Of a stretch of 64,000 nt of DNA, positions 8,169 to 17,590 are shown in pieces. Under the pieces are notes generated by a model. It did not search any database, was not told where the DNA came from, and saw nothing but the letters and a program-made list of their open reading frames with translations. Numbering within the stretch: the stretch's first letter is position 1; each line of letters begins with the position of its first letter. The stretch is taken from assembly GCF_014274685.1 (NCBI RefSeq), contig NZ_CP060393.1, positions 1,237,501 through 1,301,500 of the forward strand, read 5' to 3'. A program made the position numbers and the translations under genes. Source of the stretch: Edaphobacter sp. 4G125 (GTDB lineage Bacteria; Acidobacteriota; Terriglobia; Terriglobales; Acidobacteriaceae).

Positions 8169-9461
8169 CTACGCGTGACTCCCTTGCGCAACCCTGTCGG
8201 TCTCAGATTCGTTTGGTAGTTTGAGGGTGTAGCTGATAAATGCCGCAAGCAGATACAGACCGGCAAAGACCCAGATGACACCTTCAATACCGAAGCGAGG
8301 CAGGCAGAGTCCCACGACAGCAGGGCCAAGCCAGATGCTCATGCCGGAGCCGAGGTTCATGATCGACATGGCCGCTCCGCGCGCTTCGGGCGCCAGAGAT
8401 GCCATGATCGCGGCGATCGGAACATAACCGGCGAGTGCTATGCCGTAGGCCATGCCTGCAAGCGTGACGAGCAGATAGTTCGGGCCGAAAATGTGCGGCA
8501 CATAATAGAGGCCGAGCGTCGTAAGTGCACATCCGCACGAACCCGCGAAGGTGATTGTCTTTCTCCAGCCGATGCGGTCGCCGACGATACCCCAGAAGAG
8601 ATTGAAGACAACGTTGGTGGCGAACATGATGCTGAGGATGCGTAGCCATTGCGGAAGTGTGAAGCCGACCGTATGCACATAGAAGATTGGAAGACAGACA
8701 AGGAAACCGAATTCGGAGGTCGTGGTGACGGTTGCGACGATGCCTCCAAGCCCGACCTTAGGTTTTTTCCATGCGATGGAAAGACTGGATAACACGACCG
8801 CGAAAGGGTTGGCATCACGGTTTGCCGCAGGGCCCGCACCGCGCGTTTCTCTCACGCCCAACAGTGCAATGAGTCCACCAGCGATAACCAGGGCCAAGGA
8901 GATCCAAAGGCTGCGATAAGCGCCGTAGTGCGGAACAGAGTAGCTGGCAAAGAGTGAGCCAAGGGTGGGAAGGCCGCCTGTGCGAGCACACCAGAACCAG
9001 CCAACGGCAGTGGCGAGATAGCGCTGCGGCGTGATGTGTGTGATCCAGATGAGAAAACCAAAGGCGAACAGGGGATATCCAAATCCCCTCAACATGTAGC
9101 TCGCCAGAATGACAGGAAAGTTATGAGCATGGATCCCGAAGAGCAGGAAGGGGATTTCGAAAACGACCCAGATGATGAGTCCCATCCACATGACGCGCTT
9201 GGCTCCGAAGATATCGGACAGTGCGCCGCTGAGCCAGGAGGCGATGGCGGCCGTGACACCATAGAGCGTAAAGATGAGGGCAATGCGTGACTCGCTGAAG
9301 TGAAGCTGATCCAGCAAATATGGGGAAAGGAATCCTGCTTCCACGCCGTCGCCGATCATGAACAGCAGCAGGCCTAGATAACCAATCGCCAGTCCAGGAT
9401 GCATGCCGAGGCGTTCGAGTCTGGATGCTGGTGAATCTGAGCGAACTTCAAGTTCTTGCAT
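8169..9461 (-). CDS. MFS transporter, probable polyol/sugar permease
   Basis: The 430-residue protein has twelve predicted membrane segments and the MFS loop motif 'SGALSDIFGAKRVMWMG' after segment 2, with a second copy-like 'WGIVGDRIGWRKTITFAG' after segment 8. A central hydrophilic loop near residues 215-235 separates the two six-helix bundles. It lies between the mannitol-dehydrogenase-like gene (47 bases upstream) and the sugar kinase (no gap), which supports uptake of the polyol used by these enzymes. The start ATG at 9461 follows a short leader region. The substrate is inferred from context only. Confidence 0.85.
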   Translation of the reverse strand: MQELEVRSDSPASRLERLGMHPGLAIGYLGLLLFMIGDGVEAGFLSPYLLDQLHFSESRIALIFTLYGVTAAIASWLSGALSDIFGAKRVMWMGLIIWVVFEIPFLLFGIHAHNFPVILASYMLRGFGYPLFAFGFLIWITHITPQRYLATAVGWFWCARTGGLPTLGSLFASYSVPHYGAYRSLWISLALVIAGGLIALLGVRETRGAGPAANRDANPFAVVLSSLSIAWKKPKVGLGGIVATVTTTSEFGFLVCLPIFYVHTVGFTLPQWLRILSIMFATNVVFNLFWGIVGDRIGWRKTITFAGSCGCALTTLGLYYVPHIFGPNYLLVTLAGMAYGIALAGYVPIAAIMASLAPEARGAAMSIMNLGSGMSIWLGPAVVGLCLPRFGIEGVIWVFAGLYLLAAFISYTLKLPNESETDRVAQGSHA

Positions 9462-9508
9462 GCTTATGCTCTCCGAAAGAGTATCTATTTTCGCGATGAT
9501 AGTTATGC

Positions 9509-11002
9509 CTATGAGGCGATAACCGAGGTTATTCCTGCGTAAACGCCATCTTTGCGCAACCGGTCAAGATTCTGTTGCACGTCGTTCACGAACTGCGTGG
9601 ACTGAGAGGCGATATCGCCAAACACCGAGGTTGCGTTGAGTGCGAGCTTTGCATTACCGCCGCCTTGCGCGAGGAATTCGGTGAAGAGATGGCCCGATGC
9701 GTCGGCAATCGTAAACGAATTGCCGCGATCATCCCTGCCCCTTATGGCATGCAACCAACTGGCGATCACAAACGGGATTACTCTTGGACGCCGTTGCTGC
9801 TTCAGCAACTCTGGAACAGTGGGCATGATAAATTTCGCAATCTTTGCGGACGCCTCCGAGCAGATGCGCATCACCTGATCGCGAATCGTAGGATTTGCGA
9901 ATCGGTGCAGGATGCTCGCCTTGTAACTGTTCAGATCGAGACCTGCAATATGCGGAACGGCAGGCGTTGTCTCTTCTAGGTACGTTTGTACAAGCCGATG
10001 AATTAGAGGATCGGCAGCAGCGTCCGACACCAAAGTGTAGCCCAGGACCGCAGCGACATAAGCCAGTGTGGAGTGCCCACCGTTGAGCAAGCGCATCTTT
10101 GTAATCTCGTAGGGCTTGACGTCGCTGGCGATCTCCGCGCCTGCCAGTTCAAATCGCGGGCGAGCACCGGCGAATGAGTCTTCGATGATCCATTGGCGGA
10201 ACGGCTCGGTGACGACTGGAGACTTATCCACGATGCCGAATGCAGCATTGATGGAATGACGATCCTCTTCCGTTGTAGCCGGAGTAATGCGGTCGACCAT
10301 GCTGTTGGGAAAGGCGACATTGGCTTCGATCCATGCGCCCAGCTTGTCGTTGCGCAATGTTGCAAACGCAACCAAAGCCTGGCGAGCGATCTCTCCATTT
10401 CCTTGCACGTTGTCGCACGACATAACTGTGAATGGCTTACCGCCATTGCGCATACGCCGTTCTGCCGCAGAGGCAAGATAGCCGAGAAAGGTGCGTGGCG
10501 AAAGGGGGAATTCAAGATCATGCAGCACATCTGAGTGCTCAGTACAGAAGCGTCGCGTCGCGTCTTCGATGAAGTATCCGCCTTCAGTAACAGTAAGAGA
10601 GACAATCTCGCACTCCGGGGCACTGAGCCGTTGCAGTACCGCCTCCTGTGCTGCGGGAGCGAAAATGTGTTCCGTCAGTGAGCCGATGAGCCTCAAATCG
10701 CGTGTACTGGCATCCCGGGTCAAAACGCAGTAAAGATAATCCTGGCTCTTGAGGGCCTGGTGAATCTTCAGGTCGCCAGGAAGCAGTCCTATGCCGCACT
10801 CGCCCCATCGCGGCTCTGCCGGATGATGTAGAAGGTCGTCGAGATAGACAGCGAGATGCGAGCGATTGAATCCCCCGACGCCAAAGTGAACGATGCCGGG
10901 AACAAGCTCAGCCCGGTTGTACTTCGGCACCTGGGCTCGCCGTGACAACTCGGAGAAGTTCTCCATGCAAAGAGTTATGGGCGGATGATCAGCAATCTTC
11001 AT
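9509..11002 (-). CDS. Mannitol dehydrogenase family oxidoreductase (mannitol 2-dehydrogenase or fructuronate reductase type)
   Basis: The 497-residue protein matches long-chain polyol dehydrogenases. The N-terminal Rossmann part has 'PGIVHFGVGGFNRSHLAVYLD' (about residues 34-54), whose GxGxFxRAH pattern binds NAD(P). The conserved 'VDRITPAT' segment follows in the middle. The C-terminal catalytic motif 'KMRLLNGGHSTLAY' contains the Lys, Asn and His of the K-x(n)-N-x-x-H signature. Members oxidise D-mannitol to fructose or reduce tagaturonate/fructuronate. Being first in an operon with an MFS carrier and a fructokinase-like kinase favours mannitol or a related polyol as substrate. The regulator gene starts 231 bases upstream in the opposite direction. 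Confidence 0.85.
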   Translation of the reverse strand: MKIADHPPITLCMENFSELSRRAQVPKYNRAELVPGIVHFGVGGFNRSHLAVYLDDLLHHPAEPRWGECGIGLLPGDLKIHQALKSQDYLYCVLTRDASTRDLRLIGSLTEHIFAPAAQEAVLQRLSAPECEIVSLTVTEGGYFIEDATRRFCTEHSDVLHDLEFPLSPRTFLGYLASAAERRMRNGGKPFTVMSCDNVQGNGEIARQALVAFATLRNDKLGAWIEANVAFPNSMVDRITPATTEEDRHSINAAFGIVDKSPVVTEPFRQWIIEDSFAGARPRFELAGAEIASDVKPYEITKMRLLNGGHSTLAYVAAVLGYTLVSDAAADPLIHRLVQTYLEETTPAVPHIAGLDLNSYKASILHRFANPTIRDQVMRICSEASAKIAKFIMPTVPELLKQQRRPRVIPFVIASWLHAIRGRDDRGNSFTIADASGHLFTEFLAQGGGNAKLALNATSVFGDIASQSTQFVNDVQQNLDRLRKDGVYAGITSVIAS

Positions 11003-11110
11003 CGTTGTTCAGTTCCTTGGTAGTTCTTCATTGAAGGCAGCCGGTGAAAGGGAGCTCTTGGGGTGCGATCAAATTGGATGCAGTAAGTTGATGAATATCT
11101 AGCAACAAGA

Positions 11111-11146
11111 TGTATACGTAATAAGTGGCTAAGTTGTCTACATGTA
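11111..11146. promoter_or_regulatory. Candidate operator in the divergent promoter region of the polyol operon and its regulator
   Basis: The 231-base gap between the divergent dehydrogenase and regulator genes contains GTATAC, the octamer TTGTCTAC at 11134-11141 and the palindrome TACATGTA at 11139-11146. The same octamer occurs at 12481-12488 in front of the TonB receptor gene. GntR/LacI hybrid regulators bind palindromes of about 16 bases, so this is a plausible autoregulatory and operon operator. The exact half-sites are uncertain. Confidence 0.35.
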
Positions 11147-11233
11147 CGTTACATTCAAGATGCGACGAGCGGCAGAAGATTACTCATCAAACCAAGGGCC
11201 GGCAGCTGTTGCTAGATTTATGGAGAGTTCCAT

Positions 11234-12373
11234 TTGTTGACCAAACTGCGAAAAAACGGGAATCCATTGAGAGCAGAAGACTCAGATCAGCCGAAGTACA
11301 AACTGATTTTTGATGCACTTCGACAAGGCATTGCCTCCGGTGAGTACAAGGAGGGAGCCCGGCTGCCCAGCGAGGGAGAGTTGAGCCGACGTTTTGCTGC
11401 CTCGCGCATGACGGTGGTAAAGGCAATGCGCGAGCTGCAGCAACAGGGACTCGTAGTGCGCCGGGTTGGTTCAGGAACATATGCGGCTCCCCAGCAGGGC
11501 AAGGGAAATGGCCTGTTTGGTCTCCTGATCCCAGAGTTGGGAGAAACGGAGATCTTCGAGCCTATCTGTCAGGGAATGGCGCAGTTCTCCCACTCCAGAC
11601 AACATTCGCTAATCTGGGGCAACCTAAACTCCGGCGAGAAGAAAGAACAGATTGCCGAGGAGCTTTGCCATCAGTACATCAAACGCGGGGTCTCCGGTGT
11701 CTTCTTCGCGCCGCTCGAACTGACGCGCTCCAAGGACCGCGTCAACCACAAGATTCTTGTCGCCCTGGATCGCGCACAAATCCCCGTAGTTTTGCTGGAT
11801 CGCTGTGTTTCTCCATATCCTCTGCGCAGCCGTTATGACCTGGTAGGCGTTGAAAACCGGCGTACCGCATACATCGCGACCGAGCATCTCATCAACCAAG
11901 GCGCGAAAAAGATAGCATTTTTTGCCAAGGAACTTTCCGCTTCTACAGTCGATGCCCGCATCGCGGGGTATCGCGAGGCGCTGACCACTCATCGGCAAAA
12001 TGGCACGCACGATCTTGCGTTTCGTGGGGAACCGTCCGATGACGCTCTGGTTGCATCGATCCTCGCGAAACACAAACCCGACGCATTTCTTGCGGCAAAC
12101 GATCATACCGCTGCCAACCTCATGCAGAGTCTTATGCGTTTAGGCCGCAGCATCCCCGACGAAATTCGCATCGTTGGCATCGATGACGTTCGCTATGCCA
12201 GCCTGCTCCCGATTCCTCTCACCACGCAGCATCAGCCTTGTCCGCAGATCGGGATGGTAGCGATGTCCACGATGTTGCAGCGACTGGAAAGCCCGGACCT
12301 TCCGGCCCGGGACATCTTGCTGAGTTGCTCTCTGGTAGTACGTGAGTCCTGTGGCGCAAGACTTGTGAAATAA
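11234..12373 (+). CDS. GntR/LacI hybrid transcriptional regulator (AraR-like architecture)
   Basis: The 379-residue protein joins a GntR-type winged helix (about residues 18-85, 'GARLPSEGELSRRFAASRMT' with 'VGSGTY' as the wing) to a LacI/ribose-binding-protein-like effector domain (about 95-375, 'FGLLIPELGETEIFE', 'VVLLDRCVSPYPLRS', 'IVGIDDVRYASLLPIPLTT'). This is the layout of AraR-type sugar-responsive repressors. The start is TTG at 11234 (a second TTG follows directly) with GGAGAG about 7 bases upstream. It is divergent from the polyol operon and lies 246 bases before the receptor gene; shared TTGTCTAC motifs suggest that it controls both. The inducer is unknown. Confidence 0.85.
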   Translation: MLTKLRKNGNPLRAEDSDQPKYKLIFDALRQGIASGEYKEGARLPSEGELSRRFAASRMTVVKAMRELQQQGLVVRRVGSGTYAAPQQGKGNGLFGLLIPELGETEIFEPICQGMAQFSHSRQHSLIWGNLNSGEKKEQIAEELCHQYIKRGVSGVFFAPLELTRSKDRVNHKILVALDRAQIPVVLLDRCVSPYPLRSRYDLVGVENRRTAYIATEHLINQGAKKIAFFAKELSASTVDARIAGYREALTTHRQNGTHDLAFRGEPSDDALVASILAKHKPDAFLAANDHTAANLMQSLMRLGRSIPDEIRIVGIDDVRYASLLPIPLTTQHQPCPQIGMVAMSTMLQRLESPDLPARDILLSCSLVVRESCGARLVK

Positions 12374-12474
12374 GCCCCATTTTCTGAAGCACCGTACCGC
12401 TTGCAGGCGGGAGATTCATTGCATGCTTGCTTAATGGCATATACAGGTTTGTGGACATATTCACGGTAAATTGA

Positions 12475-12504
12475 TTGACATTGTCTACTTTAGCTAAGTA
12501 GAAA
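12475..12504 (+). promoter_or_regulatory. Promoter with overlapping inverted-repeat operator before the TonB receptor
   Basis: A consensus -35 TTGACA (12475-12480) is followed, 18 bases on, by a -10-like TAGAAA (12499-12504). Between them lies the inverted repeat CTACTT-N5-AAGTAG (12485-12501), preceded by TTGTCTAC as in the regulator promoter region. A repressor bound here would block RNA polymerase. It is about 115 bases upstream of the receptor start. Confidence 0.5.
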
Positions 12505-12619
12505 TCGATTTGCTTGTGCGTAAGGTCGCAGGACCTTAATCCAACGAATCAATCCCATCAATGTTGACACTAAAAAAAATTGAACAGTTATACGGTCGTT
12601 TGGCCGATGGAGGTCGTAA

Positions 12620-15600
12620 GTGCGTATCTCGTGGTTGAAGCATTTGGTCTATGTGGCGGTCCTCTGCGTAGTCGGGTTTTTCGTTCCCTCTGCGTATGCC
12701 CAGAACAGCCAGCTCGTCGGTGTGATTACGGATCCCGATGGTCTCTCTATCGGTGGTGCCGCTGTCGAGGTTCGAAATGAAGGCACAGGAGTCTTTCATC
12801 AGACGACCACAACGAACTCGGGAGAATTCACAGTCCCTGGATTGAGCTCTGGTTCCTATACAGTGCGCGTCACGCAGCGTGGGTTTGAGACAGCGGAGCG
12901 AAAGGGTATTACCCTGTTTGTCGCGACGACCACCCGTCTCGACCTTCATCTTTCGATTGGCCAGCAGACGCAGACCGTCAGTGTGGATGCCGATACGGTG
13001 CTGCTCCAGCCGGACAACGCACAACTTTCCACCACGGTTACGCGAGAGCAGTATGACGAACTCCCGCTTGTGCAACAGGGGAGGATCCGCAGCCCAACAG
13101 CCTTTGTCTACCTTGCGCCCAGTGTGCAAGGTAACTATAACGCCACGGGGTCGGAGAATGTTGCGGCCACGAACTACATCTCTGTCAACGGAAGCCAGAT
13201 GAAGCAGACCGAGTTCTATCTCAGCGGTCTTTCTTCCGGCCAAATGGCAAACGTAGGTAGCTACAACGAGAGCGCTCCGCCGGTCGACGCCGTGCAAGAG
13301 TTCAAGATGATCACGACGATGGTTCCTGCGGACTACGGTCACACAGGCGCCGCTGCTGGAATCTTCGCAATCCGTAACGGCACGAACGCCTGGCATGGAT
13401 CGGTCTACGAGTATTTCCGGAATAATGTGCTAGACGCACGCTCGTGGGGCGCGGTCACGCCGCCGAACACCAAGCAGAATGAGTTTGGCGCGACGATTGG
13501 TGGGCCAATCATCCTGCCAAAGCTATATGACGGCCACAACCGCTCCTTTTTCTTCTTCTCCTACGGAGGCTCCCGCAAGGCTGGCATGGACACGCTGAAG
13601 ACCTCGCAGATTCCTACGCCGGCTCAGATTCAGGGCGACTTTACGGGAAAGAACATCATTTACGATCCGGCAACGACTCGTCTCAACTCCGCGGGTACAG
13701 GCTATATTCGCGATCCATTCCCGGGAAACAAGATTCCGATTTCGCGTATGGATCCCACAGCGATGAAGATCGCCTCGTATTACCCAGCTCCTAATGCTCC
13801 TGGCACGCTGAACTTCAGAACGTATATCGGCGAAAAACTGCTGAATCCGGATGTTTACACAGCGCGTGTTGACCATAATCTGACACAGGCGCAGCACCTT
13901 TACTTCACTCTGGTGCAGACTCGTATTCCGCGCTACAAGCCGGAAGGCTCAGGATTGCCGCAGCCGCTCTCGACGGTGTACAACCAGTTTCTGAGGGCCA
14001 CTACGACTCGTATCAATCATGACTGGACGCTGAGCAGCAGAGCGATGAACAGTCTTGCCATTGGCTACTATCGTATCTTCGCGAGAACGAAGGACGGTGG
14101 CAGCGAGTTTTCTGTTCCCAACCAGATCTCTGCGTCTCGTCCGAACATCACCTTCAGCAATGGGTACGCCTCGATCTCGACCGATAATGGTCAGAAGACC
14201 GCGGAGCATCAGTATCTTCTCGGCGACACGTTCTACTGGACCAAAGGCGCGCACAACTTCCGTTTCGGCGGAGAGTTCCGTCGGGTGCACTTCAATGCCA
14301 ATGCCCCCAACCCCGGCACGAACACACTGGCCATGTCGAACCTCGAGACGGCCAATCCAACCAGCACGGGCACGACGGGTGACGGGTTCGCCAGCTTCCT
14401 GCTGGGACAGGTGCACAGCGGTGCTGTGACCGCGCCTGCCATCAATGGAATGCGCTACTCGTATGGCGGTCTTTTCGCCCAGGACGACTGGAAGATCAGC
14501 CATACGCTCACAATGAACCTGGGTGTTCGCTGGGAGTTCGAAACCATTCCTACGGACGCGCATGACAGAAGCAGCTCGGTTGATTTGACCCTGGCAAACC
14601 CAGGTGCAGGAAATCTTCCCGGTGCTCTCGCGTTTGCCGGAACAGGCGCTGGCCGCACGGGAAGCCATTCCTTTGCATCCACGAAGTACGCCAGCTTCAG
14701 CCCACGTATTGGACTGTCCTATCAGGTCAATCCGCAGGTCGTGGTTCGCGCTGGCTATGGCATCTTCTACACCGATCTGGGTTGGAACTTCGGCACGGCG
14801 ATCGATAACAACGGCTTTACTCCTGCTGCCAGCTTCACCTCAACCAACAATGGAATCACTCCTGCATTTACGCTGGCTTCGGGCTATCCTGGCTCACCAA
14901 GCCTGCAACCCTCCATCTCGCCGACCCTGTTGAACGGACAGAGTGCAAACTATCGAGATCGTTCGATTGGCAATATGCCCTACATCCAGCAGTGGAATGG
15001 AAGTGTTCAGTACAGCCCGGCCAAATCCTGGATGCTTGAGGTGGCCTATGTGGGGAATACGGGACATCGTCTCCTCGACTCCCAGTTCTCGAACATCAAC
15101 CAGGTAGATCCGAAGTACCTTTCTCTCGGTTCGTTGCTCACCGTCTCTGCATCTTCCGCGGCGGCGCAGGCGGCTGGAATCAAACTTCCTTACGCTGGAT
15201 TCACAGGTACGGTCGCGCAGGCTCTTCGGCCGTATCCTCAGTACATGACTCTCACAAGCGTATCGGCGAAGACCGCATACTCGAATTACAACGCAGCGCA
15301 GGTGATCGTCAATAAGACCACCAGCTTCGGTCTGCGCTTCTCCGGAAACTATACCTTCGCGAAGAACATGGGCATCAACAGTCCAAGCTGGATGGATAGC
15401 ACCACCGACAGCGTTCTTCAGAACTCCTTCGACCCTGGCGCGGAGTATGCCATCAGCCCAATCGATGTGCAGCACGCCCTGGTTCTGAACTACTCGTATG
15501 AACTGCCGTTCGGGAGAGGAAAGAAGTTCCTGTCCGGAGGAAAATTCACGAACGCGCTGGTAGGCGGATGGAAGGTCTCTGCGATCCAGCGATATCAGAG

Positions 15601-16024
15601 CGGCTTCCCGCTTCCGATCAAGACCAGCAACTCACTGCCAATCTTCAATCGCGTCATGCGTCCGAATGTCGTTCCCGGAGTTGATCGTTCGACGCATCTT
15701 TCTGCGAACGAATATTTCCCTGGATCGAGCCGCATCATTAACCCGAATGCGTTTACACAGCCTGACCAATATAGCTTCGGCAACGCGAAACCGACCTACT
15801 CTGACATCAGGGCATTCCCGATCTATAACGAAGACCTTGCTTTCATGAAGGACACTCATATTACCGAGCGAGTGACCTGGACCATTGGCGCAAACTTCTT
15901 CAATGCGTTCAATCGCCACCGCTTTACCAGCTTCAATACGACGTGGTCGGATGCCGCTTTCGGTCAGTCAACGGCTGTCAGCGCTCCCCGCTACGTCCAG
16001 ATCAATACAAGAATCAAGTTCTAG
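12620..16024 (+). CDS. TonB-dependent receptor, Oar-like with carboxypeptidase-regulatory domain
   Basis: This 1134-residue outer-membrane protein has a signal peptide ending near 'PSAYAQ' (about residue 28), a carboxypeptidase-regulatory-like domain (about 32-115, 'GVITDPDGLSIGGAAVEVRN'), a plug region (about 120-260) and a long beta-barrel ending in an aromatic residue ('QINTRIKF'), as needed for barrel insertion. The start is GTG at 12620, chosen because of a GGAGG about 7 bases upstream. Receptors of this kind import large substrates such as oligosaccharides using TonB energy. The adjacent polyol operon, regulator and secreted hydrolases suggest a carbohydrate or glycoconjugate substrate. 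A truncated relative is at 3791-4320. Confidence 0.9.
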   Translation: MRISWLKHLVYVAVLCVVGFFVPSAYAQNSQLVGVITDPDGLSIGGAAVEVRNEGTGVFHQTTTTNSGEFTVPGLSSGSYTVRVTQRGFETAERKGITLFVATTTRLDLHLSIGQQTQTVSVDADTVLLQPDNAQLSTTVTREQYDELPLVQQGRIRSPTAFVYLAPSVQGNYNATGSENVAATNYISVNGSQMKQTEFYLSGLSSGQMANVGSYNESAPPVDAVQEFKMITTMVPADYGHTGAAAGIFAIRNGTNAWHGSVYEYFRNNVLDARSWGAVTPPNTKQNEFGATIGGPIILPKLYDGHNRSFFFFSYGGSRKAGMDTLKTSQIPTPAQIQGDFTGKNIIYDPATTRLNSAGTGYIRDPFPGNKIPISRMDPTAMKIASYYPAPNAPGTLNFRTYIGEKLLNPDVYTARVDHNLTQAQHLYFTLVQTRIPRYKPEGSGLPQPLSTVYNQFLRATTTRINHDWTLSSRAMNSLAIGYYRIFARTKDGGSEFSVPNQISASRPNITFSNGYASISTDNGQKTAEHQYLLGDTFYWTKGAHNFRFGGEFRRVHFNANAPNPGTNTLAMSNLETANPTSTGTTGDGFASFLLGQVHSGAVTAPAINGMRYSYGGLFAQDDWKISHTLTMNLGVRWEFETIPTDAHDRSSSVDLTLANPGAGNLPGALAFAGTGAGRTGSHSFASTKYASFSPRIGLSYQVNPQVVVRAGYGIFYTDLGWNFGTAIDNNGFTPAASFTSTNNGITPAFTLASGYPGSPSLQPSISPTLLNGQSANYRDRSIGNMPYIQQWNGSVQYSPAKSWMLEVAYVGNTGHRLLDSQFSNINQVDPKYLSLGSLLTVSASSAAAQAAGIKLPYAGFTGTVAQALRPYPQYMTLTSVSAKTAYSNYNAAQVIVNKTTSFGLRFSGNYTFAKNMGINSPSWMDSTTDSVLQNSFDPGAEYAISPIDVQHALVLNYSYELPFGRGKKFLSGGKFTNALVGGWKVSAIQRYQSGFPLPIKTSNSLPIFNRVMRPNVVPGVDRSTHLSANEYFPGSSRIINPNAFTQPDQYSFGNAKPTYSDIRAFPIYNEDLAFMKDTHITERVTWTIGANFFNAFNRHRFTSFNTTWSDAAFGQSTAVSAPRYVQINTRIKF

Positions 16025-16133
16025 CGACCGAGCACGAACAGCCTCTAGACCTCAACCTGACGGTGTTTCGAGTCTCATAAACTGAAACACCGTCTTTCTA
16101 TTTATTCCACAGTAGTTCTGGGAGATATCGATC

Positions 16134-17495
16134 TTGCTTCGCAACGTAATGTTTCAACTTGCTTTGGCTGCTTCGGTGTCGGCAGTCGCTATCCATACAA
16201 ACGCCGAAACGCCAAAACGTCATCCTGTACTGATGATCTCAATCGACGGCCTGCGCCCCGACTATGTAACGGAAGCGGACAAGCACGGTCTGAAGATCCC
16301 CGTCCTGCGCTCGTTTCTGCAAAAAGGCGCGTACGCGGATAGCGTGCAGAATGTATCGCCCACGGTCACTTATCCGAATCATACGACGCTGGTGACCGGC
16401 GTTTCGCCGAACGAGCACGGCATCTACAACAACACCGTCTTCGATCCCATGGGGAAGGAGCAGAGCGCATGGAACTGGTACGGAGCGCAGGTGAAGGTTC
16501 CCACGCTTTGGCAGGCGGCAAAGGCCAGCGGCCTTACCACCGGAAGCGTTCTGTGGCCCGTCACGGTGCATTCCAGGGGAATCGACTACAACGTGCCGGA
16601 GTACTGGCGCACCAAGACGGAGTATGACCACTATCTTCTGGAGGCGGTGTCCACGCCATCCGGCTTTCTGGAAGAGGCAGAGAAAGATGCAGGTCCTTTC
16701 TACTCAGGCGAGGGCAATCTCGTTCTGGATGAAAAGATCACCAGAACCGCAATCTCCATGATCCAAGCCCACCATCCGGACCTCGTGACGATTCATATCG
16801 TCGCACTGGATCATTTGGAGCACGCGCACGGCCCCTTCAGCCCAGAAGCGAACGAGACGCTGGAGCAGATCGACGCGAAGGTCGGCCGGATCATTTCCGC
16901 GGAGCTGCGAGTCCATCCTGATGCGGACATCGTGATTACTTCGGACCACGGTTTTTTGCCGGTAACGCACAAGATGAATCTGAATGCAGCGTTGGTGAAG
17001 GCGGGACTCCTTACGGTGAGCGCGGGGCCGAAGCCTCATGTCACCGCCTGGAAGGCATTCGCCTGGAGCGCAGATGGAAGCGCTATGGTCGTGCTCAACG
17101 ACAACAGCGACAAGGCAACGGAGCAGCAAGTTGCACAGCTGCTAAGTGATCTCGCGAAGGACCCTGCGAACGGAATTAATCAAGTGTTATCGCGTAGCGA
17201 GGCTGCTGCTATCGGCGTACCGGAACAGGCAGCTTTCATCGTCGATTGGAAGTCTGGCTATCACATGGGCTCAGGTCTCAGCACGCCACTGGTGGAAGAC
17301 ACAGCACCTGGAGGCGCTCATGGATATCTGGCAACTCATCCCGAGCTGCATTCGTCGTTCTTTATTGTGGGACCGGATATCGCCAAAAGTAAAAAGCTAG
17401 GAACAATCGATATGCGTCAGATCGCCCCAACCTTGGCGAGGGAATTGGGTATCGTCCTTCCTTCAGCAAAGATGCAACCACTTACATTGAAATAG
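16134..17495 (+). CDS. Secreted type I phosphodiesterase/nucleotide pyrophosphatase (alkaline phosphatase superfamily)
   Basis: The 453-residue protein has a signal peptide (cut near 'IHTNAE'), then the metal site 'LMISIDGLRPDYV' and the nucleophile segment 'VSPTVTYPNHTTLVTG', in which the Thr after VSP is the catalytic residue. 'IVALDHLEHAHGP', 'DIVITSDHGFLP' and a late 'APGGAHGY' supply further Asp and His ligands for two zinc ions. Such enzymes hydrolyse phosphodiesters or pyrophosphates outside the cytoplasm. The TTG at 16134 has GGGAG about 9 bases upstream, while the ATG at 16149 has no ribosome-binding site. It follows the receptor gene by 109 bases and may be co-transcribed. Confidence 0.85.
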   Translation: MLRNVMFQLALAASVSAVAIHTNAETPKRHPVLMISIDGLRPDYVTEADKHGLKIPVLRSFLQKGAYADSVQNVSPTVTYPNHTTLVTGVSPNEHGIYNNTVFDPMGKEQSAWNWYGAQVKVPTLWQAAKASGLTTGSVLWPVTVHSRGIDYNVPEYWRTKTEYDHYLLEAVSTPSGFLEEAEKDAGPFYSGEGNLVLDEKITRTAISMIQAHHPDLVTIHIVALDHLEHAHGPFSPEANETLEQIDAKVGRIISAELRVHPDADIVITSDHGFLPVTHKMNLNAALVKAGLLTVSAGPKPHVTAWKAFAWSADGSAMVVLNDNSDKATEQQVAQLLSDLAKDPANGINQVLSRSEAAAIGVPEQAAFIVDWKSGYHMGSGLSTPLVEDTAPGGAHGYLATHPELHSSFFIVGPDIAKSKKLGTIDMRQIAPTLARELGIVLPSAKMQPLTLK

Positions 17496-17590
17496 GCCGC
17501 CGCTAAGCAACCGTAATTGCATGAGTAATCAATGTGCAAAGCTTCACAGAGCTTCGATCTCAGATCGAGAAAACGAAACAGTAGGAATCC

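Noticed and set aside
7581..8219. 212-codon plus-strand frame opposite the sugar kinase
   Set aside because: Antisense to PfkB motifs; Cys/His-rich but without a recognisable zinc-binding arrangement.
10003..10623. 206-codon minus-strand frame within the mannitol-dehydrogenase gene
   Set aside because: Alternative frame of a gene with a clear catalytic motif; Ser/Leu/Arg-rich shadow composition.
12536..13396. 286-codon minus-strand frame opposite the TonB receptor start
   Set aside because: Shadow of the receptor gene; composition is not protein-like and there is no ribosome-binding site.
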